64,000 nt of DNA from assembly GCA_007922195.1 (NCBI GenBank), contig ML682125.1, forward strand, positions 186,001 to 250,000. Reading direction: 5' to 3'. Made by a program: the position numbers and the translations under genes. How positions within the stretch are numbered: position 1 is the stretch's first letter; each line of letters opens with the position of its first letter. The DNA comes from Podocnemis expansa. Its lineage: Eukaryota > Chordata > Testudines > Podocnemididae. This document shows positions 22,801 to 32,385 of this stretch, in pieces. Below the pieces are notes generated by a model that worked only from the letters and a program-made list of their open reading frames with translations, had not been told where the DNA came from and did not search any database.

Positions 22801-25467
22801 AGCACAAACAACAGACAGTTTTGATTGGTACATCAAAAGTTCATCTAGATCAGTCGCTCCCAAAATTTTCTCTGCCATGGCACACCTTGCTACCTTTAAT
22901 TAATTTGAGGCAAACCACCATATATTTTCCAAATGAACTCATGAGCCAGTGAGTCACACCACCATATCTTTTCCAAATGAATATTCATGAGCCAGTGTGT
23001 CAATCCAGAGTTTTTTGAGTAGTTTTTCAATAAATTTTGTAGCACACATGCACAGGCCTGATGGCACACTGGTTGGGAAATATTGATCTAGATGTTAATG
23101 ATTCCTTTCAACCCCTTCCAACAGAACAATAATGACAGACAGGGAAGCAGTTCATTTACCTTGCTATGTCCTAAAAGGATATATGTAAATTTCATTAAGA
23201 AACCACTATAGATACACGTGCATATCAAAGCCCTAGCCTAATTGGAACACTACCACTGTATTTTCCTATAATATATATTTAAAGGTTAGATTTGGGTCAT
23301 GTATTTTACAAAGATGGCTTGGCCTTCTCAGGCCCAGCATGACAGCTTGGTTGCCCATCATCCATCCCCCGGGAGGGGCATGGGGCCGACTGGCCTGGAT
23401 GGAGCGCCACCCAACTCTGACTCTCTGGGCCAGGTGATGGGCACCCTCTTCATCTATGCACTCTTCATGATCGAGCTGGTCCAGGAGACACCCCTGGAGA
23501 AGACGGATGAGATCATCTACTATGTCAACGCAGTGAGCCGGGTGCTGGAGTTCCTGGTGGCTGTCTGTGTGGTGGGCTATGGCACCTGGGAGTCCATTTT
23601 CGGCGAGTGGAGCTGGATGGGTGCCTCTGTCATCATCATCCACTCCTACTTCAACGTGTGGCTCAGGGCCCAGTCAGGCTGGAGGAGCTTCCTGCTCCGC
23701 AGGGAGGCTGCCAGGAAGATCAGCTCACTGCCCAGGGCCACCAGGGACCAGCTGCACAGCCACAATGATGTGTGTGCCATCTGCTTCCAGGTGAGCACCC
23801 GTGGCCCCTGCCACCCAACTGCATCCCCTTCCCCTGGGCTCACCATTACAGGGCCAGAGGGGGTCTCCAGCACCTGCCCTTCACCTCCATGTGGAGCAGA
23901 TCACTGCTTGGCACCCGGAGGAGAGGGAACTGTCAGTGGGGCTGTGTGGGGGATGGGGCACAGATCAGAAATCCCTTTCCCTTTGAGTGCATTGTATATC
24001 TGGGGGTCCTCTTCCCAGCACTGCTCTCCATATGGAGCTGGGTTCTATCGTGTCAAGGAGCATTGTACATCTCCTGATCCTCAGCTGGTCTCCCTGTGCC
24101 CTGGACGAGGGGGACAGGTTAGGGGCCAGGGTGTGGGTGTGGCCCTCGCTCCCCAGGAAAAGGCCCCAGTGTCCCTGGGAGGTTCGCACCAAGACAAAAG
24201 GTAGAGCAAAGCCTTAGTGTGGTGACTCAACCAGTGGGTCCCAAATGTGTCACTGGCATGTCCTGCTTCTCACTGCACCTGGATAGCCTGGAGAAGAGGT
24301 TCTTATCCAGGGCCCACATACCCATGGGGCACACAGAGGTCTGCCAGGGATACATCAGCTCACCTACAGGTTCACCTAGTTTTACAACATGCTTCATAAA
24401 AAGCATTAACAATGTCCATACACACTGAAGTCCATAACAGCAATGATCTGTTTGCACTGCTCTGTGTACCATATGCTGAAATGGAAGTGCAATATTTCCA
24501 TTCCAGTCAATTTATCTTATAATTATATGGTACAAATAAGAAAGTCAGCAGTTTTTCAGCAAGAGTGCTCTTGGGACGCTTGGGTAAGTGAGTCATTCTG
24601 AAACAAGACACTTCCAGCTCCTGAAAGGGCACTGGTCACCTGGCAATCTTAATTGCTGCTGGCCATGAGGACACCCTTGCATGCACCATTAGTGAGATCA
24701 CTGTGTGGAAGATGCCTGTTTGTAAAATGGCATTCTCTGCCCACTTGTGATTGGTGCACTTGCCTAGCAGGATGGGTTTTGTGAACTCCTAGCAGTTACT
24801 ATGGAGCCCCAAGCGGAAGGGCCAGTAGGCAGGCAGAGGGCAGGGCCAGGTAATGGGGCATGACTTGGGTCCTCCTCTGGAGAGGCTGGCAGCACCTCTC
24901 TAACTGCCATTGTTCTCCATGGCACCAGCAAGCGTGGGATGGCCAATTGAGGCCTGGCTCTGCCCTGGGCAGTGGAGACCAGACCTTCCTTATCCCCCAT
25001 CCCATTCCAGCCAGGGCACCAGTGTTGTTCCCACCCCTGGCTGCATGGGCCATCCCACTGCTAATCCTCCCTCCTCTTCCACACAGGAGATGACTGTGGC
25101 TGTCATCACCCACTGTGGCCACTTCTTCCACACCAGCTGCCTGCGCAAGTGGCTCTACATACAGGATACCTGCCCTCTGTGCCACCAGGTGGTGAAGCCC
25201 TCGGCCCCCGAGAGAGAGCAGGCCGAGCCGGTGCCCATTCCAGAGGGCAGTGAGGCTGGGGCTGCAGGAAGGGCGAGAACCCCGGGTCCCAGCAGGACTA
25301 TGGAGGGCGAGGAGCCGAGCCAGCAAGAGCAAGGGGACCCAGTGCTGGCAGAGCCCAGTGGGGACAGACTGGTCCCAGAAGCAGTGCCTGGGGGCGAGGG
25401 AGAGCCCATGGACCTGACTGGGAGCAGGACTCCCCAACAAGTATGCTCAGGAGGCTGCACTCAATAG
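7732..25467 (+). CDS. RNF145L: RNF145-like membrane RING E3 ubiquitin ligase (10 coding exons)
   Basis: Joining 7732-7897, 9168-9276, 9552-9643, 11630-11865, 12751-12926, 13312-13452, 18195-18377, 19006-19153, 23434-23790 and 25087-25467 gives 1989 nt, 662 residues plus TAG. All introns are GT-AG and all phases agree. The product follows RNF145 end to end at nearly the same length (human RNF145 is about 663 residues). It has the N-terminal [18 protein letters not shown] block, a multi-pass TRC8-type/sterol-sensing-like region to about residue 500, and a RING-H2 at 531-568 (C531, C534, C546, H548, H551, C554, C565, C568). A 94-residue Pro/Glu/Gly-rich tail follows. Family knowledge: RNF145 is an ER membrane ligase acting with INSIG on HMG-CoA reductase and SCAP in sterol control. 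The family's YLYF motif reads YLYG here (75-78). The start at 7732 matches where RNF145 begins, and -3 is a purine; an in-frame ATG at 7624 is unlikely. It is a paralogue of RNF145 rather than RNF145 itself, judging from divergence and the EBF4 neighbour. Confidence 0.93.
7898..9167 (+). other. Intron 1 of RNF145-like gene
   Basis: GTGAGG donor and TTTCTCAG acceptor. It holds the 53-bp minisatellite at 8144-8440. The remainder shows no recognisable element. Confidence 0.85.
8144..8440 (+). repeat. 53-bp minisatellite in intron 1
   Basis: The phrase CTGTCTGTACCAGGGCA and variants start at 8144, 8197, 8250, 8302, 8354 and 8407, spacings of 52-53 bp. Each unit continues with GTGGCAGGTACAGGTTCT. 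This is about 5.6 units with moderate divergence. Confidence 0.92.
9168..9276 (+). CDS. RNF145L: RNF145-like coding exon 2 (residues 56-91, 92 split)
   Basis: Follows the pyrimidine tract and CAG acceptor and ends at AG before GTGAGC. It encodes two hydrophobic segments and the YLYG tetrapeptide (residues 75-78), where RNF145 has YLYF, followed by LLLLYVGHQ, closely matching RNF145 LLLYAGHQ. Confidence 0.92.
9552..9643 (+). CDS. RNF145L: RNF145-like coding exon 3 (residues 92-122, 123 split)
   Basis: Acceptor CCAG, donor GTGAGG. It encodes [18 protein letters not shown] and SRFITALTG, corresponding to the RNF145 segment ending NRFTTALIG. Confidence 0.9.
9644..11629 (+). other. Intron 3 of RNF145-like gene
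   Basis: GTGAGG donor, CACCAG acceptor. The part around 10440-10900 is AT-richer, has a TTTATTTAAAA stretch, and looks like an unclassified interspersed repeat (perhaps an LTR on the minus strand). I could not find its ends. No other element was recognised. Confidence 0.6.
11630..11865 (+). CDS. RNF145L: RNF145-like coding exon 4 (residues 123-201)
   Basis: Encodes [20 protein letters not shown], then [14 protein letters not shown] and [18 protein letters not shown]. These follow RNF145 ([47 protein letters not shown]). Donor GTGAGC, phase 0. Confidence 0.92.
11866..12750 (+). other. Intron 4 of RNF145-like gene
   Basis: GTGAGC donor, TCCCAG acceptor. It contains the G/C homopolymer tract at 11969-12061 and otherwise nothing recognised. 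Confidence 0.85.
11969..12061. repeat. Alternating poly-G / poly-C tract
   Basis: About 90 bp built almost only of G runs (up to about 18) alternating with C runs (up to about 14). The G and C runs are complementary, so the tract can fold on itself. It is hard to sequence, and its length in this assembly should not be trusted. Confidence 0.85.
12751..12926 (+). CDS. RNF145L: RNF145-like coding exon 5 (residues 202-259, 260 split)
   Basis: Encodes [20 protein letters not shown] and [11 protein letters not shown], matching the RNF145 transmembrane stretch MSLWNQLVVPVLFMVFWLVL. Acceptor CCCAG, donor GTACAA, ending in AG of a split Ser codon. Confidence 0.92.
12927..13311 (+). other. Intron 5 of RNF145-like gene
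   Basis: A 385-bp intron with GTACAA donor and TTGGCAG acceptor. Nothing recognised inside. Confidence 0.85.
13312..13452 (+). CDS. RNF145L: RNF145-like coding exon 6 (residues 260-306, 307 split)
   Basis: Encodes [20 protein letters not shown] and [13 protein letters not shown], matching RNF145 [20 protein letters not shown] and CKFYLQGYRAF. Donor GTGAGG. Confidence 0.92.
14500..16250 (+). mobile_element. Degenerate CR1 LINE, interrupted by a hAT MITE
   Basis: Plus-strand ORF2 homology is readable piecewise: upstream nucleotides encoding a [18 protein letters not shown] block, then after the MITE a [20 protein letters not shown] block (CR1: [17 protein letters not shown]). [11 protein letters not shown]...SMSSWQ block and [12 protein letters not shown] at 15829-16035 follow. 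Many frameshifts are present and the catalytic box reads FAGD rather than FADD. The 3' tail is missing. Confidence 0.75.
15109..15376 (+). mobile_element. Dimeric hAT-type MITE (family B, copy 1)
   Basis: A 268-bp element with terminal repeat TAGAGCCCTGCA at the left and TGTGAGACTCTA at the right. It is bounded by perfect 8-bp duplications GCTGGACA (15101-15108 and 15377-15384). Inside are two tandem half-units of about 130 bp, each dominated by GGATATCC/GCGGATAT words, separated by an internal GCAGGGCTCT copy of the terminus. It is inserted in the older CR1. The second copy is at 37761-38038 in opposite orientation. Confidence 0.88.
17511..18082 (-). mobile_element. Solo-LTR-like element, related to those at 40 and 44 kb
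   Basis: Begins TGTGACCGAG and ends TTCATCACA on the + strand (so TGTGATGAAGTGGG... at its own 5' end), giving TG...CA ends. It shares with the 40149 and 44362 copies the TGTGATGAAGT start, the CATCACCAGAACAG-type stretch and the poly(A)-signal region (AGAGGGTTTATTAGCAATCC on the + strand). It is diverged from both. No target duplication is evident (CGTGA against TACAC). No internal retroviral genes adjoin it. Confidence 0.7.
18195..18377 (+). CDS. RNF145L: RNF145-like coding exon 7 (residues 307-367, 368 split)
   Basis: Encodes [38 protein letters not shown] and [12 protein letters not shown], near-identical to RNF145 in the same order. Acceptor TTGCAG, donor GTACTC. Confidence 0.93.
18378..19005 (+). 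other. Intron 7 of RNF145-like gene
   Basis: A 628-bp intron, GTACTC donor and CTCTTAG acceptor; no repeat recognised. Confidence 0.85.
19006..19153 (+). CDS. RNF145L: RNF145-like coding exon 8 (residues 368-417)
   Basis: Encodes [19 protein letters not shown] and [20 protein letters not shown], matching RNF145 [18 protein letters not shown] and [20 protein letters not shown]. Donor GTATGG, phase 0. Confidence 0.93.
19740..19940 (-). mobile_element. Short CR1-like LINE piece
   Basis: On the minus strand this resembles the CR1 region between the FADD box and the SRSRDVI block: a [24 protein letters not shown] reading, comparable to [20 protein letters not shown]. The match is weak and frames are broken. 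Confidence 0.5.
20331..21737 (+). mobile_element. CR1 LINE with internal deletions
   Basis: Plus-strand CR1. The first open stretch (20456-20842) encodes [34 protein letters not shown] and [18 protein letters not shown] frameshift near 20805 precedes a second open stretch (20899-21558) from the thumb region to the LDIRKK end. Relative to the 5.3-kb copy, the part between KKG and KSCLTN is deleted at about 20515. The 3' end is the CR1 tail ending GATTCTATGA at 21730-21739. Confidence 0.9.
22851..23085 (-). mobile_element. hAT-type MITE (family A, copy 2)
   Basis: A 235-bp element with perfect 8-bp duplications ATCTAGAT at 22843-22850 and 23086-23093. Its right end (CACACTGGTTGGGAAATATTG) is the complement of the left end of copy 1 at 1782. 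The internal words TTCATGAGCC and TGCCATGGCACACC are shared, so the two copies are in opposite orientation. Confidence 0.87.
23434..23790 (+). CDS. RNF145L: RNF145-like coding exon 9 (residues 418-536)
   Basis: Encodes [60 protein letters not shown] and [19 protein letters not shown]. It ends [10 protein letters not shown], the first two RING cysteines (C531, C534). Human RNF145 has the same blocks in the same order. Phase 0 donor GTGAGC. Confidence 0.94.
23791..25086 (+). other. Intron 9 of RNF145-like gene
   Basis: A 1.3-kb intron splitting the RING domain. GTGAGC donor, CACACAG acceptor; no repeat recognised. Confidence 0.85.
25087..25467 (+). CDS. RNF145L: RNF145-like coding exon 10 (residues 537-662, stop)
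   Basis: Completes the RING-H2: [20 protein letters not shown] then DTCPLC, with RNF145 showing ITPCSHFFHAGCLKKWLYVQ. The tail (569-662) is rich in Pro, Glu, Gly and Ser and is not clearly conserved. The stop TAG is at 25465-25467. Confidence 0.93.
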   Translation, partial: EMTVAVITHCGHFFHTSCLRKWLYIQDTCPLCHQVVKPSAPEREQAEPVPIPEGSEAGAAGRARTPGPSRTMEGEEPSQQEQGDPVLAEPSGDRLVPEAVPGGEGEPMDLTGSRTPQQVCSGGCTQ

Positions 25468-27060
25468 CCAGGTGCCCACTAAGACACCACCCCTCAGGAA
25501 AGAGGAGCAGGCTCCTCTAAGAGCCCCTAGAGGGCTCGGGCTGAAGCACTCATAGGTGCAGAAGGCCATGGTGCATGGGCAGCACCGTTCACGGCCAGGA
25601 AGCAGAGATGGCAGCTGCTGCCCTCCTTAGCACTCAGCCTGTGGGGCCTGCCTCCCATGCAGCCGTCTTGCCCTGGAGCCATGGACTGGCACCACTGTAC
25701 AAGCTGAGAATGCAGCTGGGATACAGGACTGCAAGGGGAGCAGCAGAGGAGGGTATGATGGCTGCTGCTTGGCTGGAAGGTGTCTGTGTCCTGCCCTGAA
25801 GGATGGGGTAATCCCCCTTTAGCCCTGAGGACAGGGCCGAATCATGCTTTGGCACCTTGTCAGCAGCAGCCCCCAGACGTGTTCCATTAGTCTCTACAGT
25901 AATGGGCTCCTGGCCAGAGCACCCTGCTGGGAAGAAGCAAGCGTGGCTTTTAGAAATTCCCCGGGTAAGCCCCACCAAGCGCCAGCTGCCGGGAAACGCC
26001 CAGGAACCACGGGGTGGCTTGTGTTCCATTATGAACGAGGAGCAGAAACCTAGGGCCCATCTCCCTGAGACCCTGTGAGGGTGAGTTACAGAATATGGGG
26101 GGGGTGGCCCAGATCTGTCTGGGGTTGCCCGAGTACAGGGGTTCTCAGGCGGAGGGCAGTGGTTGGACCTGCCCTGCCCTTCTCTTTCCCCTTGTGAACT
26201 GGGGGAGGTGGAGAGGCACAGGTCTCCTGTCTCTGGGGTGCCAGGGAGTGTCCTGCAGCTGCAGGCCTCGTGCTCTCCTTTCTGCAGGGGTGGGGACCTA
26301 CTGCGGCACTGGTCTTACGAGACTCGTGCAGGAACCTTGGCACCCTCAGGATTGGGCTGTGGGCTGGGAACAGCATCACTTTTCCTGCTGCACCATCCCC
26401 TGGAGCAAATCTTTCTAACCCAGTAACAGCAAATTTTGCTTTGGGGCACATTCACCCCAGGCTGGGAGGTTCCAGGGGCATCCGCTAGGCTGCTGTTACG
26501 ACACGATGGAGTGTAACTGTCCACCGTTAAACAGCTGCTGTGTCTCACCCCAGCAATGGCTGCATTTCAGTGGTGGGCAAAGTGATTCTGATCATTACAG
26601 GCTGTGATGTCACACAATCTGTCCTCTCCCCGGGTGAAATATTTACTGAACGCAAGGTCTTTGTTGAGCAGGTGCCCCTTTACTGTACAAGGCCCCAAGG
26701 GAGTGGGGTGAAATTTGAATAGACGTTTCATTTTTAAAGCCTCAATGATCATTAATCCCAGGAAGCTGGCTTTTCCCAGAGCTAGACCAGCCGTTGGCCA
26801 GCTGGGCTGTGCACATCTGCAAAGGGCATAGGGTCTTTTTGGACATGAGGTGCCTGTTAGAGTCAGCTGTTGCTCCATGTGAAAGGAACACTGCCTGCCT
26901 GCCCAGCCTTCTTTCTGTTACCACATGGTGATCAAAACGGCTGCAATCTGTGGATTCCCTTTAATGGTGGTGCCTGCTTGGATGGTTTGTGCTTGGGCTG
27001 GCCACGGCCACCAGTGCCAGTGGTTATGCTGATAATAAAGTGCCATTAAAGACCATGGAA
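25468..27060 (+). other. 3' UTR of RNF145-like gene (inferred)
   Basis: No coding homology after the stop. The first convincing poly(A) signal, AATAAA at 27034-27039, lies 1.57 kb downstream, with GT-rich sequence (GTTTGGGTTGATCC) shortly after it. The extent is inferred. Confidence 0.6.
27034..27039 (+). terminator. Poly(A) signal of RNF145-like gene
   Basis: Canonical AATAAA in GATAATAAAGTGCC, followed within 25-40 bases by a GT-rich stretch. It is the first canonical signal after the stop that I noticed. Confidence 0.65.
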
Positions 27061-29119
27061 AGTTTGGGTTGATCCTTGCTTACCAGCGAGCTGGGGCGGA
27101 TGGGCAGGCCCTGCTCTGCTGCATGGTGACCCTGGGCAGAAGGGCCTGGCCAAACAGCCTGCTTCCCTCCCGGCTGATAAACTAGGGGAAGGGCAGTTTC
27201 TCCCTGTGAAGGCCTGTTCCCCCTCCTGCCAAAAGCTGCCTAGTGCTGCTTCTGGCCCTGACAGGTGGGGTGACAGCCCGGCTCAGGCTGCCTCAGCCCC
27301 ACCAGGGGTGAGGGTGCAGGGCTGCAGCGGCTCCCTGAGTACTCGCCCTCTCGTCGGTGAGATGATCGGATGGCCTGCTGCAGGGGCGAGGGCCTGAGCC
27401 CAGGAAACCACCAAGGAGGGCGTGGGGTGCTCGCTATCCTGCTCCACACTGGCTGAGTGTGTTGGGAAGGAGAACAGGGCCCTCCCTGTTCCCTGGGTGG
27501 CTGGAGGGGCCCACTTGTCCCCTTCCCACCAGTGGAGCCAGGCCCCCTCGCCTGCAGCCACATTACTGCTTGTTTCTTGGAGGCTCATACCTTCCGTCTC
27601 CTGTCCCCCCAACTGCTCTCCTGGGCTAAGCTGGCCCTGCTGCAGGGGCTGGGTCAGCAGTTTCCACTCTTTCTTTGGTGCCAGGTGAGAATTTTTAAGG
27701 CCAAATGGGCCAGACCTGTCTCCTCACTGCAGGGAGGGGCTGCACTGGCCATGGCCTCCTTGGGTCCCTCAGCGTGGCAGGTGAACACTGACTCACTGGG
27801 ATGGTGAACTGGGCAAAGGGGGATCCCAGAATCAGGCCCTTGGTGGGGGGGGTCTGACTTTTTCCACCCTACCATGGCCCTTCAGATGAAACTCAAACCT
27901 GAGGCCTCAGCTCCACAGGGACATTAAAGGTCCTGCCCAGCTGGGAGGTTTGCCCTGGAGCCCTTGCCCAGGTCCCCTCCCACTTCAGGCCCTGGTTCCA
28001 GCTGCCACCCTCCACCCCAGAGCCGATTGCACCCTAAACAAGGTCCCATCCCAGCCAACTCACAGTGATAGTGTGAGCATGTTGATCCCCAGACTGGCAT
28101 CTTCCTCAGTCACCCTAGGCCAAGTGTTGACTCCCAAGTCTCTGCTGCTTCCTAATTTTTTGTCCCCTCCCTCATGGCATCACCCCCCCCTTCTTCCCCT
28201 CCCTTCTGGAGGGCCCAGTTACAAGCATGGCCTGGCTGTGGCTAAGGCTAGACGCTCTGGGTCCTGTCCGGGGAAGGTAGCGTTAGGACATCAGCTCCCC
28301 AGCCTGGCCCTGCTCAGCTGGAGGCTGGTGCTAGATTTGGGCCAGGTCCTGCGAGCCCCACTGGAGCCTGGGCCCCAAAGGTGAGAACCCTGGCATCCGA
28401 GCTCCTTTCCTCCAAAATTACTCTGCAACTGAATGGTTGGGCACCTCCCAGCAATAACAGGCCCCCCAAGGCCCATGGTGTCATCTTGGCTCCTACCACT
28501 AGATGGGGCAGAGGCCGCATGATAGGGACCAGGAGTGTGGGGTGGTAGTTTTCCTGGCAATGAAACAAGTCCATCAGCATGAGGTGCTGAGTCCCCACGC
28601 CAGGGTGTGAGCCCCAGGAGGTGGCTGGGACACGAGCTGCCACCACCGTCCATTCGGCATTCTCCCTGGTCGGCACTGGGCCAGCCGGCCACACTCCCCC
28701 TTTGCAGGGCGTGTCGTCACCCCAGCCTGGCAGCCTAGAAAGGGGCAGCAGGACGTGAAAGGGCTGCTGCTTTCGAAGCTCTGGCTCTCTGAGAATCCCA
28801 GGGTCAGCCTGTGCCAGTTCAGCCCTGGCAAGTTGCAGGGACCTGGGGATCTGGCAAACGCACTGGCTAACAAAGCCACCACACTCAATGTGGCTGAGCA
28901 GCCAGGACCTGAAAGGATCCATCTCCCCATCAGGACTCGGGCGCTGAATGTGGCTGACCAGTCTCCTGGAACCCAAGCTGGGACCATTTGGCCATCCAGG
29001 CTGCCCCCCTTTGTAACACAGGCCAGAGCCCTGCCCCACAGTAGTCCCCAGACTGCAGAGTGGTCACAAAATCAGCCGAGCTGGATTTTAAGGTAGTCCA
29101 CCATGGGGAATCCTGCAAC

Positions 29120-29305
29120 CCCTTTGGTAAATTGGTCCAAAGTCCAAGGATGGCTGTTTGCCAGAGGTTGGGAGTGGATCACATGATAAGTGCCTGTTGT
29201 GTTCATATGAGCCACCTGGGATCAGCCACTGTCGAAAGACAGGATCCTGGGCTACATGAACCATTGATCTGACCCAGCATGGCCATTGTGATGTTCTTAC
29301 GTTAA
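29120..29305 (+). mobile_element. 3' end of an old LINE/SINE
   Basis: Contains GCCACTGTCGAAAGACAGGA, TCCTGGGCTACATGAACC and TGATCTGACCCAGCATGGCC in this order, ending TTGTGATGTTCTTACG. This is the widely dispersed sauropsid tail of the type CTGGGCTAGATGGACC...CTGACCCAGTATGGC. The family name is uncertain. Confidence 0.65.
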
Positions 29306-32094
29306 TTACTCTCCCCATTAAACATGCCTGGCTTCCCAGTCTGACTTCTTGGCCCTCGGCTTGTGTTCTACCTCTCGCTGCTCAACTGAAGAGCCCACGG
29401 TGAAACGTCTGTTCCCCTACCTACAGCCAGGCTCCCCTCGCCCCTCGGCCATCTCTTTGTTGAGCTCCTGCAGCGTCTTGCTGGAAGGCAGGCTTTCTGA
29501 TCTCTCAGCCCTCCTCAGGGCGCTTCTCTGATCCCCTCCAGTGTATCCCCATCCTTCCTGCTTTAGGTTCCCAGGTGGCTACACGACTACAGGCCAGAGA
29601 CTCATTGAGGCTCCTGCCCCCCAAGCCAGTACTCATGCCAGTGCCCCAAGTGACTGAATGGGGCATGGTGCCACAGGGAGCAGGGTGGGGGGCTTACTTT
29701 GGGGCACTGTCCCCTGGCATTCAGGGCTGGCCTCAAATTGCACCCATAGCTGCAAGAGCAATTCCTCCCTTTGCCTTCTTGTAGCTGGTGTGCATGGGAG
29801 GGAGGGTATAGGGCCCCACCCCAGAGGCTGCTGCACCTCTGCCAGACGAGCCGCCTCCACGGAGCCTAGACGCAAAGCACTCTGAACCATGGGAGAGATG
29901 CTTTGCTGCCCGTCAGAGAGCCAGGGCCACCCCAAAAAAGTCAGTAAATGAAAATCCTTCCGCTTTCCAGCAGGGCCCCACCCGGGCACTTATCCACGGG
30001 CCGGGCAGCTGCCCAGCAGGGAATTGCACAAGCCCATTAGCGGCAGGGCGAAAGCAGTCTGTCGATAAAACCCATTTGGGGAGAGGCAAGAGTCCCCCGG
30101 GAGCCTGATGGTTTCCGTGCTGGCTTCCTGCTCCCTCCCCGTCCCAGCCCCCCCTTCCACTCAGCACCACTCACCTTCACAGCCCCAGTTCCCAGGCCTG
30201 GCCTCGCATTCTCCCCCAGCTGCTGGGTCGCCCTAGGACTGCAGGCCTCCATCCTCGTCTCCCTCCACCTGTACCAGGCTGCCTCTGCCCTGGCCGTGAG
30301 CATGATCTAGCCCCCAGGGATCCCTCAGCTCCAGTCCTCAGCCTGACGGCTCTCCCAGCCTTCCCACCCAGTCATGCTGCCTGCAGGGAATGGCCTTTGG
30401 TACCCAGACGTGCATGGGGCACTGGTGGGGAGAGCTGGGCACGGCTGAGTGGAACACTGCCCACTTCGTGCCAAGCTCTCCCAGCTTTGACAGACCCCCC
30501 CCCCCGATGCCCAGGCACCCCAGCCTCCCCCTAAGTGGGACTCAACCCGGCACGAGGCTGCACCCCTGGATGGCAAGCAGATTGCTATGCACGAACGTGC
30601 CAGCTTCCCCGGCCTCTGCTGCTTTCTAAGCCCTGCTGAGCGCATGAGGGTGGCTGGGTAACACCCAGCTGGTCCAGACAAAAAGAGGGGCCCTGGGTCA
30701 TTGGGGGGGCTGCTTTCAGCCACACCCTACAGCCCCGGAGAGGACAAATCACCATCCCATCGCCCTGCCCCAAGCTGGGGGGTCTGTCTCTGTCTCTGTC
30801 TCAGCTGCTAGCTCCAACCCAGGTCGGGGCCCCTTCCCAGAGCTGCAGGGCCCTGGGGTGGCCTGAGTGTACCCCGATGTGGGGCAGTTCTGCTGGCAGA
30901 CAAACACCTAGATAGCTCCCCTGGGGGCATGGGAGCCCCCAAGCAGGAAAGACCCCAAAGGACTGACCCTGCAGCTCTCCGCAGAGACCTGCGCCCTGTC
31001 CCAGGAGCTCTGAGGGGAGCCGTGTCTCTCTCATCCAAAGGGGCCCAGCCTGCCATCACCAGGGGGCAGGCAGGGGCCGGTGGTTGTAGGGAACTGGCAC
31101 TGCTTCTTCGCACCCACCCTGCGCGGGGCTGGCTGAAGACTGCAGCACACCATGGGGCGAGGTGTTCCTCGGCTCTGTCTGTGGCCCAGCCTAGCGGGTC
31201 CAGCTTAGCCACACGCAGCTGGGGCTGTAGCCATAGGAGCAATTTTCACCCTGCTCTTGGAACCTACTCAATGGCTCCCCTCAGCACCCCACATTTCCTG
31301 GGGCTCCCACCCCACATCCTGGCCCCCCAGGCCAGCTTGGCTCCCTCTCTCTGCACCACCCTGACCTGTTGGGCATGATACGTTCTCAACACAGCCTTTC
31401 CATGCTGCTGGGGGCTTGCTCGTTGTAGGGATCCCCCTCACAGTGGGCCAGCTTGGGGCCTTGATGCCCCCCCCAATCCACCCTACCCCTTATTCTGCTC
31501 AGCCTGACCCAGCTCCGTCTCCTCTTGTGTGGACCCAGCACTGCCCATCCCAATGGGTCCTCCCCAGCTCTCCTCCGACACAGCTTCCAACCCGCTGGGC
31601 AGGCTGACCAGCTGCCCCCACCTCTCTGGGCTCTGCTCCTCCTCGGAAAGGCCCCAGACTGGGCTCAGATTAGGGCTTCAAATCACAGCTTCACCCCAGA
31701 CTGTGTGTGTAAAGGTTTTCCATGCCCCCTTCCTGGTTCCCAGCCTAGCTCCCCTGCTGTGTTCAGACACTGAGCCATGCGACTTGGGATGGTGGCTGCA
31801 CGGCACTGGGCTGGTTTGGCTGCCACCTTCAGGAGCCATGAGGATGGCCCAAAATGGGTAATTCCCTGCTGCTGGCGGTGGGAGGCACTCGTTTGCTCCT
31901 GGGGCCTCGTTTGGGCTCTTTAATTGGCTGGCTGGCCTCGCTAATGAGTGGAGGGGATGCACTTTGCCAGGTCCTGCCCCCCCCAGCCTGTCCATGACCC
32001 ATCCAGACAGCCCACAACTGGGGTCACCCAGCTCCCCCTTCTCCAGCACACCAACCTCTCATTGTCCAGCTGCTCTTCTCCACCCTGCTGGGAA

Positions 32095-32385
32095 TAGGGT
32101 TATCAGATGTCAGGCAGAAGGAGAACGTGTCCTCCTTGTTACGTTCACATCCTCCATCCAGCAGGCATTTTAAAAATACATGGTTTTTGTCTGGCTTTTT
32201 ACTTACAGGGGTTAAAAAATGCTGGAACACCCCAGAACACCCTATTTTTAGGGGGAAGCATTCCAGAACCCCCTAAAAACAGAAGAATGTTACATTAATC
32301 CTACATTTTCTCCATGTGTCCTCCAATGTCCTCCTTTTCATATTTCCCTGTCCTCCTTTCCATGCTTTGGTATCTGATAACCCTA
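32095..32385 (+). mobile_element. MITE with TAGGGTTATCAGAT termini
   Basis: A 291-bp non-coding element whose left end TAGGGTTATCAGAT is repeated inverted at the right as ATCTGATAACCCTA (14 of 14). The flanks GCTGGGAA and ACCAGGAA differ by three transitions and may be a decayed 8-bp duplication (hAT-like). A TA duplication is the alternative. Confidence 0.75.

Larger units (their letters stand above)
19154..23433 (+). other. Intron 8 of RNF145-like gene (repeat-rich)
   Basis: A 4.3-kb intron with GTATGG donor and GGGCCAG acceptor. It holds a short minus-strand CR1-like piece (about 19740-19940), a plus-strand CR1 (20331-21737) and a hAT MITE (22851-23085). The AT-rich stretch 22090-23280 around the MITE looks like an older unclassified repeat whose ends I cannot place. 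Confidence 0.75.
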
